This document shows positions 24,605 through 32,389 of a stretch of DNA of 64,000 nucleotides, piece by piece. The first letter of the stretch is position 1; every line of letters starts with the position of its first letter. The translations under genes and the position numbers were made by a program. The stretch is from Novosphingobium cyanobacteriorum. GTDB taxonomy: Bacteria > Pseudomonadota > Alphaproteobacteria > Sphingomonadales > Sphingomonadaceae. The stretch covers positions 18,281 to 82,280 of the forward strand of contig NZ_JAROCY010000020.1 of NCBI RefSeq assembly GCF_029436685.1. The letters run 5' to 3'. The notes under the pieces were generated by a model. The model was not told where the DNA came from. It saw only the letters and a list, made by a program, of their open reading frames with translations, and did no database searches.

Positions 24605-25717
24605 TCAGTCGCCCAGCTGGCTGAAATCCGTCAATGCCGCATCGCGCAGGCCGCGCCACACGTGCAGGGCCTGCACGGTTTCAGGCACGTCATGCACCCG
24701 CACCACGTGGCAGCCCGTGTCAAAGGCGCGCAGGGCCACGGCGAGCGAGCCGCCGAGCCGCTGGTGCGCAGGCGCTTCGTTGCTGAGCGCGCCGATCATC
24801 CGTTTGCGGCTGGCGCCAAACAGGATCGGCTGGCCCAGCGCGTGGAGCAGCGGCAGCGCGTTGATCAGCGCGAGGTTCTCGGCCAGCGACTTGCCGAAGC
24901 CGATGCCCGGATCGAGCAGGATCTTTTCCCGCGCGATGCCGCCCGCGATCGCCGCATCGCGCCGTTCGCGCAGTGCGTCGAACACATCCAGCACCACATC
25001 GGCATAGTCGCCATCGGCATGCAGGTCACTGGCGTCGCCCGGCGCGTGCATCAGCACCACCGGCGCGCCCGAAGCGGCGACGATCTCCATGCTGCGCGGA
25101 TCGTGGCGCAGGCCCGACACATCGTTGACGATGTGCGCACCCGCAGCCAGCGCCGCCTCGATCACGCTGGAACGGCGGCTGTCGATGGAAATTGCCGCCC
25201 CGCTGGCAGCCAGGCGCTCGATCACCGGCACCACGCGCTTCAGCTCGTCACCTTCCCACACTGCGGGGGCATTGGGACGGGTGGATTCCCCGCCTACATC
25301 GATGATCGCCGCGCCCGCTTCCAGCATGGCGTGGGCATGGGCCAGCGCCTCGTCAGGCTTGTCGAGGAACTTGCCGCCATCGGAAAAACTGTCGGGCGTC
25401 ACGTTGAGGATGCCCATGACCTGCGGCTGATCAAGCCGCAGCGTGCGCGAACCAGCCTGCAGCGGGGGATGCGCGCGGCGCAGGTCCGCCCACTGTGCCT
25501 CGCCCTCGGCATGCAGGTTTCCCGGCAGGCAGGCCAGCGCCTCGGCCATGTTGGAAACGCTGGCCCGACGGCGGCTGATCACCCGGCCCCCTTCGCGCAC
25601 GATCAGGGCAAAGCGGCTGGCATAGACCAGCCCGCCGGCCAGGCGGATAGCCTCACCCTCCTCGCTCTGCGGGCTTTCGGCAAGCGCGATGGGGCGAATG
25701 TAGAGCTGCTGGGTCAT
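24605..25717 (-). CDS. folP: Dihydropteroate synthase
   Basis: 370 residues. The catalytic TIM barrel starts near residue 97 with QVMGILNVTPDSFSDGGKF, followed by GAAIIDVGGESTRPNAP, ISIDSRRSSVIEAALAAGAHIVNDVSGLRHD, ILLDPGIGFGKSLAENLALI and the C-terminal VRVHDV. It joins p-aminobenzoate to dihydropterin pyrophosphate in folate synthesis. The N-terminal extension of about 95 residues (MTQQLYIRPIALAES...) is longer than in E. coli FolP (282 aa). It is convergent with putA. Confidence 0.94.
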   Translation of the reverse strand: MTQQLYIRPIALAESPQSEEGEAIRLAGGLVYASRFALIVREGGRVISRRRASVSNMAEALACLPGNLHAEGEAQWADLRRAHPPLQAGSRTLRLDQPQVMGILNVTPDSFSDGGKFLDKPDEALAHAHAMLEAGAAIIDVGGESTRPNAPAVWEGDELKRVVPVIERLAASGAAISIDSRRSSVIEAALAAGAHIVNDVSGLRHDPRSMEIVAASGAPVVLMHAPGDASDLHADGDYADVVLDVFDALRERRDAAIAGGIAREKILLDPGIGFGKSLAENLALINALPLLHALGQPILFGASRKRMIGALSNEAPAHQRLGGSLAVALRAFDTGCHVVRVHDVPETVQALHVWRGLRDAALTDFSQLGD

Positions 25718-25774
25718 GGCGGGGTGATACCGGAGAATTGTGGGCTTGGCACGTGTGGAGAGGCTGCGCTGTTA

Positions 25775-25855
25775 TGGTTCGACAAGCTCACCATGAGCGG
25801 TCTGCTTTTGGGATGCTATTTCCAACACCCGCTCATCCTGAGCCTGTCGAAGGAT
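25775..25855. repeat. Dispersed sphingomonad palindromic repeat (second locus)
   Basis: GGTTCGACAAGCTCACCATGAGCGG (from about 25776) and a reverse-oriented partner CCGCTCATCCTGAGCCTGTCGAAGG (ending 25853) lie between the folP start and the ccrM stop. The units match those at 5599-5694. Confidence 0.7.
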
Positions 25856-25880
25856 GCCTTCGCAACCTCGCCGACCAGCC

Positions 25881-27020
25881 TCAGTCCTCCACCGCCAGCA
25901 GGTAAAGCTGCCGCAGGGCGTCGATCGGCTTGACCTCGCCTTCATGCTCCACGTGCCAGAAAGTCCAGCCGTTGCACGAAGGTGCGCCCTGCAGCTTTGC
26001 GCCAAGCCCGTGGATCGAACCCGTTTCAGCCTCGGCCTGCAGCGAACCATCGGCCCGCACGGTGGCGGTGAAGCGGCGCTTCTTGTCGAACACCTTTGCA
26101 CCCGGGGCCAGCCAGCCGGATTCCACCAGCGCGCCGAACGCCACCTTGGGCGCGCTGCGCTTTGATTGCATGGTGGCAAGTGCGGATTCATCAAGAGGCA
26201 GCGCCATCTCGATGCGCTCTTCCGCCACCTCGATATAGCTGTCCTCGCGCTCGCAGCCGATCCAGTCACGGCCAAGGCGCTTGGCCACCGCGCCGGTGGT
26301 GCCGGTGCCGAAGAACGGATCGAGCACCACGTCGCCCTTGTTGGTGGTGGCCAGCATCACGCGATAGAGCAGCGCCTCCGGCTTCTGCGTCGGGTGCGCC
26401 TTGGTGCCGTTGCGCTTCAGCCGTTCCTGCCCGTTGCAGATCGGCAGGACCCAGTCAGACCGCATCTGCAGTTCATCGTTCAGCGTCTTCATCGCGCGAT
26501 AGTTGAAGGTGTACTTCGACTTCTCGCTCTTCGACGCCCAGATCAGCGTTTCATGCGCATTGGTGAAGCGGGTGCCCTTGAAGTTGGGCATCGGGTTCGC
26601 CTTGCGCCAGATGATGTCGTTGAGGATCCAGAAGCCCATGTCCTGCAGGATCGCGCCGACGCGGAAAATGTTGTGGTAGCTGCCGATCACCCAGATCGAA
26701 CCATCGGTCTTCAGCAGCCGCCGCGCCTCGGCCAGCCATTCGCGGGTGAACGTGTCATAGGCGGCAAAGCTGGAGAACTTGTCCCAATCGTTGGTCACCG
26801 CATCCACATGGCTGCCATCGGGGCGCGCCAGATCGCCGCCCAGCTGCAGGTTGTAGGGCGGATCGGCGAAGATCATGTCGATCGAGGCATCGGGCAGGCT
26901 GCGCATCATCTCGATGCAGTCACCGCGCAGGATGCGGTTTACCGGCAGGACGCGCGCCTTCACCGCCTTGTCGGGCGCTGCCCTGAGTGCGCGAGCCTTT
27001 TCCTTTACCAAAGCGACCAT
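25881..27020 (-). CDS. ccrM: Cell-cycle DNA adenine methyltransferase CcrM (GANTC)
   Basis: 379 residues from ATG 27020, with AGGA 9 nt upstream; a GTG at 27053 is also in frame. This is a beta-class N6-adenine methyltransferase: motif IV DPPY at residues 53-56 precedes motif I DPFFGTGTTGAVAKRLGRDWIG. The insert KANPMPNFKGTRFTNAHETLIWASK is typical of CcrM. The C-terminal about 85 residues (LVESGWLAPGAKVFDKKRRFTATVRADGSL...) form the RAMA domain used by CcrM for DNA binding. It methylates GANTC after replication. Its own upstream region holds eight GANTC sites and a DnaA box. Confidence 0.95.
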   Translation of the reverse strand: MVALVKEKARALRAAPDKAVKARVLPVNRILRGDCIEMMRSLPDASIDMIFADPPYNLQLGGDLARPDGSHVDAVTNDWDKFSSFAAYDTFTREWLAEARRLLKTDGSIWVIGSYHNIFRVGAILQDMGFWILNDIIWRKANPMPNFKGTRFTNAHETLIWASKSEKSKYTFNYRAMKTLNDELQMRSDWVLPICNGQERLKRNGTKAHPTQKPEALLYRVMLATTNKGDVVLDPFFGTGTTGAVAKRLGRDWIGCEREDSYIEVAEERIEMALPLDESALATMQSKRSAPKVAFGALVESGWLAPGAKVFDKKRRFTATVRADGSLQAEAETGSIHGLGAKLQGAPSCNGWTFWHVEHEGEVKPIDALRQLYLLAVED

Positions 27021-27037
27021 GTCCGTCCTGCAAACCC

Positions 27038-27200
27038 TGTGGATAAAGACCACAAGTGAATCATCGCGGACTCGCCGTCAAGCCACGACTCGCGGACTTC
27101 TGCGGAGTCACGCAGGAGAACGGAACGAGTCCGGCACCACATGTTGAGTCCTTTGGCGCAATGCGGACTCAATATCTGGTGGGTGTATCCCGGCGGACTC
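27038..27200. promoter_or_regulatory. ccrM upstream region: DnaA box plus eight GANTC sites
   Basis: An exact DnaA box (TGTGGATAA, complement of TTATCCACA) lies at 27038-27046. GANTC sites start at 27058, 27069, 27087, 27105, 27127, 27146, 27166 and 27196. Random sequence would give fewer than one GANTC in 163 bp. The cluster covers the 5' leader and promoter region of the methyltransferase gene that modifies these sites. No TTAA-N7-TTAA CtrA site is visible. Confidence 0.8.
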
Positions 27201-27267
27201 AGGCGCGAATTTTTTGTCTGCACAGGTTGCCCACCCCGCTGCGACCAGCCTCGCCTGTGGCTCGGCA

Positions 27268-27306
27268 AGTCTCGCTCCCCTCCCGCTTGCGGGAGGGGTT
27301 GGGGGT
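27268..27306. repeat. GC-rich hairpin repeat between ccrM promoter and ldt gene
   Basis: CCCCTCCCGC-TT-GCGGGAGGGG (about 27275-27298) is a near-perfect stem followed by TTGGGGGTT. It resembles the short palindromic repeats often seen between genes in sphingomonads, and could also end the minus-strand transcript entering from an upstream promoter. Nothing else is recognised between 27201 and 27330. Confidence 0.5.
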
Positions 27307-27330
27307 TAGCATTGGGGGCGCAACACAGCC

Positions 27331-28431
27331 TCAGGCCACGAAATCGACCTGCGTCTTCGTGGACACCATCCCCGCCAGCCTGGCCGCGTCCCAGTTGGTC
27401 AGGCGAACGCAGCCGTGGCTCTCGGTATGGCCGATGCTGGCCGGCTCGGTGGTGCCATGGATGCCGTAATGCTCTTTCGACAGGTCTATCCAGACAACGC
27501 CCACCGGGCTGTTGGGGCCGGGCGGCAGCATCGCATCGGGCTTGGCGTCGGAAACGTCCCAGAACAGCTTGGGATTGTAATGAAACTTGGGGTTGCGATC
27601 GACGGCCAGGATCTTCCAACGGCCCAGCGGCAGCGGATCGCGCTCCGAGCCGGTGGTCACCGTGAACAGGCCGATCAGCTTGCCATCGGCGTCAAAGGCC
27701 TTGAGCGTGCCTTCTCCCTTGCTGACCACGATCCGGGCGGCGGGAGGTGCATTGGTGCCCACGCCCAAGCTGGCAAGCGTGGCCGCCCAGGCCGGATTTT
27801 CCGTGCGCGCGGGATCGATGAAGTCCGCGCCCACGTTGGGCACGCGGATGGTCTGGCCTGCAGAATAGGCGGCAGGCTGCTGTGTTGCGGGATCGGCCCC
27901 GGCATTCAGCGCGCGCAGCACTTCCGGCGTGGTGTGAAAGCGCTCGGCCAGCTTCTCCTCAAGGCTGGCATAGCCCAACGCCGGCAGCTTTGATTTGGCG
28001 ACCGCATCCTGTGGCAGCGGGGCGAATGGCCCTGCGGCGAAATCGGCGGGGATGGTGACCAGCCGTGTGGCGGGCACTTCCTTCTGCACACCCACCAGCG
28101 CGCGACGGGTGGCATCATCGAAGTCACCCGTCTGCGGCAGGTTCATCGCCTGCTGAAAGCCCATCACGGCGTTGCGGGTGGGAAGGCTCATCCGGCCATC
28201 CACCACACCCGGCGAGAAGCCGGCCCGGTCCAGCATCACCTGCGCCTGCATCAACGGGCGCGGCTGGTCTTCGGGCGGCGCGGTGGCGTCGTCCTGGCTG
28301 GCCATGCTGTCGGCGCCGTCGTTGTCGGCCTCGGCACTGGCAGTGGGCTGGTCGGGGCTCTGGCCGGTGCCGTTGGAATTGCAGGCAGCAAGCGCAAGGC
28401 ACAGCGCTGTGCCAATCAGGTGTTTTGTCAT
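27331..28431 (-). CDS. L,D-transpeptidase lipoprotein with peptidoglycan-binding domain
   Basis: 366 residues from ATG 28431; the longer frame to 28515 is rejected because the lipoprotein signal begins here. The signal MTKHLIGTALCLALAAC puts the lipobox cysteine at 17. An acidic linker, a PG_binding_1-like domain (MQAQVMLDRAGFSPGVVDGRMSLPTRNAVMGFQQAM), a LysM-like segment (LGYASLEEKLAERFHTTPEVLRALN) and a YkuD catalytic domain follow. The YkuD domain shows GIHGTTEPASIG and HTESHGCVRLTNWDA, with catalytic His and Cys. It makes 3-3 cross-links or anchors proteins to peptidoglycan in the periplasm. Confidence 0.92.
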   Translation of the reverse strand: MTKHLIGTALCLALAACNSNGTGQSPDQPTASAEADNDGADSMASQDDATAPPEDQPRPLMQAQVMLDRAGFSPGVVDGRMSLPTRNAVMGFQQAMNLPQTGDFDDATRRALVGVQKEVPATRLVTIPADFAAGPFAPLPQDAVAKSKLPALGYASLEEKLAERFHTTPEVLRALNAGADPATQQPAAYSAGQTIRVPNVGADFIDPARTENPAWAATLASLGVGTNAPPAARIVVSKGEGTLKAFDADGKLIGLFTVTTGSERDPLPLGRWKILAVDRNPKFHYNPKLFWDVSDAKPDAMLPPGPNSPVGVVWIDLSKEHYGIHGTTEPASIGHTESHGCVRLTNWDAARLAGMVSTKTQVDFVA

Positions 28432-28477
28432 TGAGGCTCCGGGGGAGGATGGACCCGGAGATGAAAGCCCTGGCTGC

Positions 28478-29131
28478 TCAGTCGGTTCCAGCGGCCTCGG
28501 CATGCGCCCTGGCAATCGCGGCGGCGAAGGCGCTCACGGCCTCGGCCTCGTCGCCTCCCCACACGGCATTGCTCACGGCAAGGAAGTCAGCCCCTGCCGC
28601 CACGAGCGGACCGCAGTTTTCAGGGGTGATGCCGCCAATCGCAACGCAGGGCAGCTCAAACAGCGAAGACCACCATGTCAGCAATTCCGGCTCGGGCCGG
28701 TGCTTGGTCTCCTTGGTGTTGCTGGGGAAAAACGCGCCGAAGGCAACGTAGTCCGCCCCGCCCTCGCCCGCTTCCATGGCCAGATGGCGGCTGTCGTGGC
28801 AGGTCACGCCGATCTGTGCTTCGCGGCCAAGGCGCTGGCGTGCTTCGGCAACCGATCCGTCCTCCTGCCCCAGATGGACGCCATCGGCACCGATGCGCTT
28901 TGCCAGGCTGATGGAATCATTGACGATGAAGGCAACCTCGCGGTCCGCGCAGATCTTTTGCAGCGGCTCCGCCAGCTTGACCGCGGTGTGCTCGTCCACG
29001 TTCTTCACGCGGAACTGGAATGCGGCGACCGGGCCGGCATCGAGCGCGCGTTCGAGCCGCGCGGGGAAGTCGCCGGAAACGTCGAGAGGGGAGATCAGGT
29101 AGAGCTGGCAGGCGGGAGTGGTCATGGCCAA
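28478..29131 (-). CDS. ThiE-like thiamine phosphate synthase family protein
   Basis: 217 residues. TIM-barrel motifs of thiamine phosphate synthase are visible: FQFRVKNVDEHTA, FIVNDSISLAKRIGADGVHLGQEDGSV, IGVTCHDSRHLAMEAGEGGADYVAFGAFFPSNTKE, PCVAIGGITPENCGPLVAAGADFLAV. It would join HMP-PP and thiazole phosphate in thiamine synthesis. The usual LPLGQxD/TxTK residues are altered (VHLGQED and TKETKHR), so TenI-like or a divergent ThiE is possible. No thiamine riboswitch is seen in its short leader. Confidence 0.8.
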   Translation of the reverse strand: MAMTTPACQLYLISPLDVSGDFPARLERALDAGPVAAFQFRVKNVDEHTAVKLAEPLQKICADREVAFIVNDSISLAKRIGADGVHLGQEDGSVAEARQRLGREAQIGVTCHDSRHLAMEAGEGGADYVAFGAFFPSNTKETKHRPEPELLTWWSSLFELPCVAIGGITPENCGPLVAAGADFLAVSNAVWGGDEAEAVSAFAAAIARAHAEAAGTD

Positions 29132-29208
29132 ACGCCCTACTCCGCCCGTGGCGCGTCCGCAATCGGCGCGTTCTGGAACGGTTCAGTCGGCCATGCCATT
29201 GTGGGGGC

Positions 29209-29592
29209 ATGAACAGGCTTTCGATCATCGCCGCCGCCAGCGCCTCGCTCCTGATCGCAGGGTGCGCCACTGTCCCGCCACCCGTGCGCAGCGATGGCTT
29301 CGCCATGCTGCATGAAGCCACGCGGGTCGGCCCGCTGACCGTAAGGCCCGAAGCCGTGCGCGAGGACAGCCGCTGCCCCATGAATGCGCGCTGCATCTGG
29401 GCCGGGCGCGTGGTGATCGACGCAAGCGTGAAGGAAGGCGATCGCTGGATCCCGCGCAGCCTGGTGTTGGGCGAACCGGCGCTCACCACCGATGGCGAGG
29501 TGATGCTGGACAGCGTGGAGCCGCCGACGCGGACCGACACGCCGATCCGCGCGCAGGACTATCGCTTCCACTTCAGCTGGAAAGGCCGCTAG
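29209..29592 (+). CDS. Small lipoprotein, unknown function
   Basis: 127 residues from ATG 29209: MNRLSIIAAASASLLIAGCA, with the lipobox cysteine at residue 19. The mature part contains VRSDGFAMLHEATRVGPLTVRPEAVREDSRCPMNARCIWAGRVVIDASV. The segment DSRCPMNARCIWAG, with two close cysteines, is a recurring motif in small proteobacterial lipoproteins of unknown role. It is divergent from the ThiE-like gene and followed by a terminator at 29609. Confidence 0.75.
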   Translation: MNRLSIIAAASASLLIAGCATVPPPVRSDGFAMLHEATRVGPLTVRPEAVREDSRCPMNARCIWAGRVVIDASVKEGDRWIPRSLVLGEPALTTDGEVMLDSVEPPTRTDTPIRAQDYRFHFSWKGR

Positions 29593-29608
29593 AGCCTGAT
29601 AACGAAGA

Positions 29609-29646
29609 CGCCCCGCCCCCGGTTGCCGGGGTGCGGGGCGGCCTTT
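29609..29646 (+). terminator. GC-rich terminator hairpin
   Basis: CGCCCCGC (29609-29616) pairs with GCGGGGCG (29633-29640) around an inner CCCGG/CCGGG stem. It is followed by GCCTTTCT on the plus strand. It lies between the convergent lipoprotein gene and the aldolase gene. Confidence 0.65.
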
Positions 29647-29699
29647 CTCCATCCTCACGCAACTGTTGCGATTCCCTTGGCGGGGAACCGGTTAAGGAT

Positions 29700-30608
29700 T
29701 TACGCAGCGACCGCGGCGGTCTTCTGCGTGGAACCCTTGAAAATCTCGTCGATCGCAGCGCCGAGCGAAGCGTCGAACTCGGCGTCGGTCATCTGCGCGC
29801 GCAGGTCTTCCAGCAGGGCGCGGCTGAAGCTGGCGATGATGCCGGCGTTCTTGGCCAGTTCCACGCAGGCTTCGGGGCGCTTGAACCCGCCCGACAGTGC
29901 AACCACGCGCAGCACCTTGGGGTGCGAGACCAGCGGGTCGAACGTGCCCGCCACCACCGGCAGCGACAGCTTGAGCATGACCTTCTGCCCTTCCGGCAGG
30001 GCGTCGAGGTTCTTGAGAATTTCCGCGAGCAGGATCGTGTCGCACTCGGCGCGGGTCTCGCTCTTGATGTTCACTTCCGGCTCGATGATCGGCATCATGC
30101 CGTGGCCGAGCACCTGCGCGCCAACCTCGAACTGCTGCTTCACCACCGCAGCGATGCCTTCGGCATTGGCGGAGTTGATCACCGAGCGTTCCTTGGTGCC
30201 GAACACGCCCAGCGCCTTCGAACGGACCAGCAGCGCGTCGAGCGTGGGCATCGGCTTCATCAGCTGCACGCCGTTGGCCTCGTCTTCCAGGCCCTTGTCG
30301 ATCTTGATGAACGGCACCACGCCCTTGGCGATGAGCGCGGCAGGAACCGCCGTGCCATCAACATCGCCATCCATGGTGCGTTCGAACAGGATCGCGCCGA
30401 TCACCTTTTCACCGGTGAATGCGGGCGACTTGATGATCCGCGCGCGCATCGCGTGGATCAGGCCGAACATTTCCTCTTCGGTGCTCCATGCGCCTTCCGT
30501 CACGCCGTAGCCGGCCAATGCCTTGGGCGTCGATCCGCCGCTCTGGTCCAGCGCGGCGATGAACCCGTTACCCGCGGCCATCTTCTCGGTCATTTCGGCA
30601 AAGTTCAT
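29700..30608 (-). CDS. fda: Class I fructose-bisphosphate aldolase
   Basis: 302 residues from ATG 30608; an upstream frame to 30650 adds an Arg-rich leader and is less likely. Class I features are GNGFIAALDQSGGSTPKALAGYG, ILFERTMDGDVDG, the KGVVPFIKIDKGL segment carrying a Schiff-base-region lysine, MPIIEPEV, and VLRVVALSGGFKRPEACVELAKN. It cleaves fructose-1,6-bisphosphate to triose phosphates. It follows pgk on the same strand after 117 bp and may be a separate transcription unit. Confidence 0.92.
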   Translation of the reverse strand: MNFAEMTEKMAAGNGFIAALDQSGGSTPKALAGYGVTEGAWSTEEEMFGLIHAMRARIIKSPAFTGEKVIGAILFERTMDGDVDGTAVPAALIAKGVVPFIKIDKGLEDEANGVQLMKPMPTLDALLVRSKALGVFGTKERSVINSANAEGIAAVVKQQFEVGAQVLGHGMMPIIEPEVNIKSETRAECDTILLAEILKNLDALPEGQKVMLKLSLPVVAGTFDPLVSHPKVLRVVALSGGFKRPEACVELAKNAGIIASFSRALLEDLRAQMTDAEFDASLGAAIDEIFKGSTQKTAAVAA

Positions 30609-30725
30609 GGGGCTTCCTGTTCCTGTTGCGGCCCATCGCGATGGGGCCATGCATACCTATGCGCAAACGCTCCATAAACAGGCGCGGGTTGCAGTGCAAC
30701 ATCCGCGCCTGCCTTTGATGCGAAA

Positions 30726-31913
30726 TTATTGCTCCAGAGCGGCGACGCCGGGCAATTCCTTGCCCTCCATCCATTCCAGGAACGCGCCACCGGCGGTGGA
30801 GATATAGGTGAAGTCACCCGCCACACCCGCGTGGTTCAGCGCGGCAACGGTATCCCCGCCGCCAGCGACCGAAACCAGAGAGCCTTCCTTGCTCAGCGCT
30901 GCCGCGGTGCGGGCCAGCGCCACGGTGGCGGCATCGAATGGCGCCATTTCGAACGCACCCATCGGCCCGTTCCACACCAGCGTCCTGCAGGTCTTCAGCA
31001 CGTCGCCCAGCGCCTCGACCGCTGTCGGCCCCACGTCGAGGATCATCTCGTCAGCGGCGACTTCGTGCACGTTGCAGGTGCGAAGGGAGGCCGGGTTGGC
31101 GGCGAATTCCTTGGACACGACCACGTCATAGGGCAGGTGCACGGTACAGCCGGCCTTGTCCGCATGGTCGAGGATTTCCTCGGCGGTCGCCTTCAGGTCA
31201 TGCTCGCACAGCGACTTGCCAACGTCCACGTCCCGCGCGGCGAGGAAGGTGTTGGCCATGCCGCCACCGATGATCAGGTGATCGACCTTGGACACGAGAT
31301 GCTTGAGCACATCCAGCTTTGTCGAGACCTTGGCCCCGCCGACCACGGCCGCCACCGGCCGCTCCGGTGCGCCCAACGCCTTTTCCAGCGCCTTCAGCTC
31401 CGCTTCCATGGCCCGGCCGGCATAGGCCGGTAGCGCGCGGGCCAGCCCCTCGGTGGAGGCATGGGCACGATGCGCGGCCGAGAAGGCGTCGTTGACATAG
31501 AGATCGCCCAGCGCGGCAAAGCGTTCGATCACCGCCGGATCGTTCGTTTCCTCGCCGCCAAAGAAGCGGGTGTTCTCAAGCACGGCCACATCGCCCGGGG
31601 CCAGCTTGGCCACGGCCTCGGCCGCGCCTTCCCAGTCGATGTACTGCACCGGACGGCCCAGCACGCCGGCCAGCGGCTCGGCCAGCTTGTTGAGCGAGAA
31701 TTCATCGGAAGGCTGCCCGTTGGGCCGGCCGAAGTGCGCCAGCACCAGCACCTTCGCACCCTTGTCCGCCAGCTCGGCCAGCGTGGGCACCGCGGCGCGC
31801 AGGCGGGTGTCGTCGGTCACCCTGCCATCGGCCATGGGCACGTTCAGGTCCTCGCGCACCAGCACGGCCTTGCCCGCCACGTCGCCAATGTCGTCCAGCG
31901 TCTTGAAGCTCAT
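30726..31913 (-). CDS. pgk: Phosphoglycerate kinase
   Basis: 395 residues from ATG 31913. Landmarks are VLVREDLNVPMADGRVTDDTRLRAAVPTLAEL (3-PG binding), LAHFGRPNGQPSDEFSL, ENTRFFGGEETNDP, VVGGAKVSTKLDVLKHL, LIIGGGMANTFLAA and the C-terminal nucleotide loop VAGGGDTVAALNHAGVAGDFTYISTAGGAFLEWMEGKELPG. The ATG overlaps the stop of the MOSC gene (ATGA), so translation is coupled. Confidence 0.96.
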   Translation of the reverse strand: MSFKTLDDIGDVAGKAVLVREDLNVPMADGRVTDDTRLRAAVPTLAELADKGAKVLVLAHFGRPNGQPSDEFSLNKLAEPLAGVLGRPVQYIDWEGAAEAVAKLAPGDVAVLENTRFFGGEETNDPAVIERFAALGDLYVNDAFSAAHRAHASTEGLARALPAYAGRAMEAELKALEKALGAPERPVAAVVGGAKVSTKLDVLKHLVSKVDHLIIGGGMANTFLAARDVDVGKSLCEHDLKATAEEILDHADKAGCTVHLPYDVVVSKEFAANPASLRTCNVHEVAADEMILDVGPTAVEALGDVLKTCRTLVWNGPMGAFEMAPFDAATVALARTAAALSKEGSLVSVAGGGDTVAALNHAGVAGDFTYISTAGGAFLEWMEGKELPGVAALEQ

Positions 31914-32383
31914 TGCTCGATCCTCACTTCGTCGCCGATGGCGATTTCGCCATCGCTGATGACCTTGCCGCACACGCCGCCGCGCCAGTCGGGCAGCAGC
32001 GCGGCCTTCAGGCCGGGGGCGATCTCGTCCATGCGGCTGCACGGGTCGCATTCGCAGTTCACGCGGATGCGCAGGGTTTCGCCGATGGCGATGATGGCGC
32101 CAGGTTCGCGCGGCAGGCGCAGGCCCGAAACCAGCAGGTTGGCGCGGCGCACATGCCAGGGCAGGTCGATGTTCAGGTCGGCAAGCGCAGCGGCCCAGCT
32201 CTCCGCCTCGATCAGCGTGATCTGGCGCTTGCCCTTCTTGCCAGGGCCGATGGCGCCACGCAGATCGCCGTGGACACCCTCACCTTCGGTCACGCGGACG
32301 CGCGGCACCGTCTCGATGGGACCGCGCGGCCGATCATGCCGCGCGATGCCCCCCAGAATGCCGACGCCGCGTGCCGCGCCCAT
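31910..32383 (-). CDS. MOSC-domain protein
   Basis: 157 residues. MOSC features are VRVTEGEGVHGDLRGAIGPGKKGKRQITLIEAESW, followed by RRANLLVSGLRLPREPGAIIAIGETLRIRVNCECDPCSRM with the MOSC cysteines, and a C-terminal GGVCGKVISDGEIAIGDEV. MOSC domains transfer sulfur and are known from molybdenum-cofactor enzymes. The gene sits between gap and pgk with short spacings (6 bp and a 4-bp overlap). That is an unusual insertion into a glycolytic operon. Its partner is unknown. Confidence 0.87.
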   Translation of the reverse strand: MGAARGVGILGGIARHDRPRGPIETVPRVRVTEGEGVHGDLRGAIGPGKKGKRQITLIEAESWAAALADLNIDLPWHVRRANLLVSGLRLPREPGAIIAIGETLRIRVNCECDPCSRMDEIAPGLKAALLPDWRGGVCGKVISDGEIAIGDEVRIEQ

Positions 32384-32389
32384 CTTGGC

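Noticed and set aside
27021..27330. CtrA site (TTAA-N7-TTAA) in the ccrM promoter
   Set aside because: No such pair was found on either strand of this interval.
29132..29208. Thiamine riboswitch before the ThiE-like gene
   Set aside because: The leader is only 77 bp before a divergent gene, and no CTGAGA-type core is seen.
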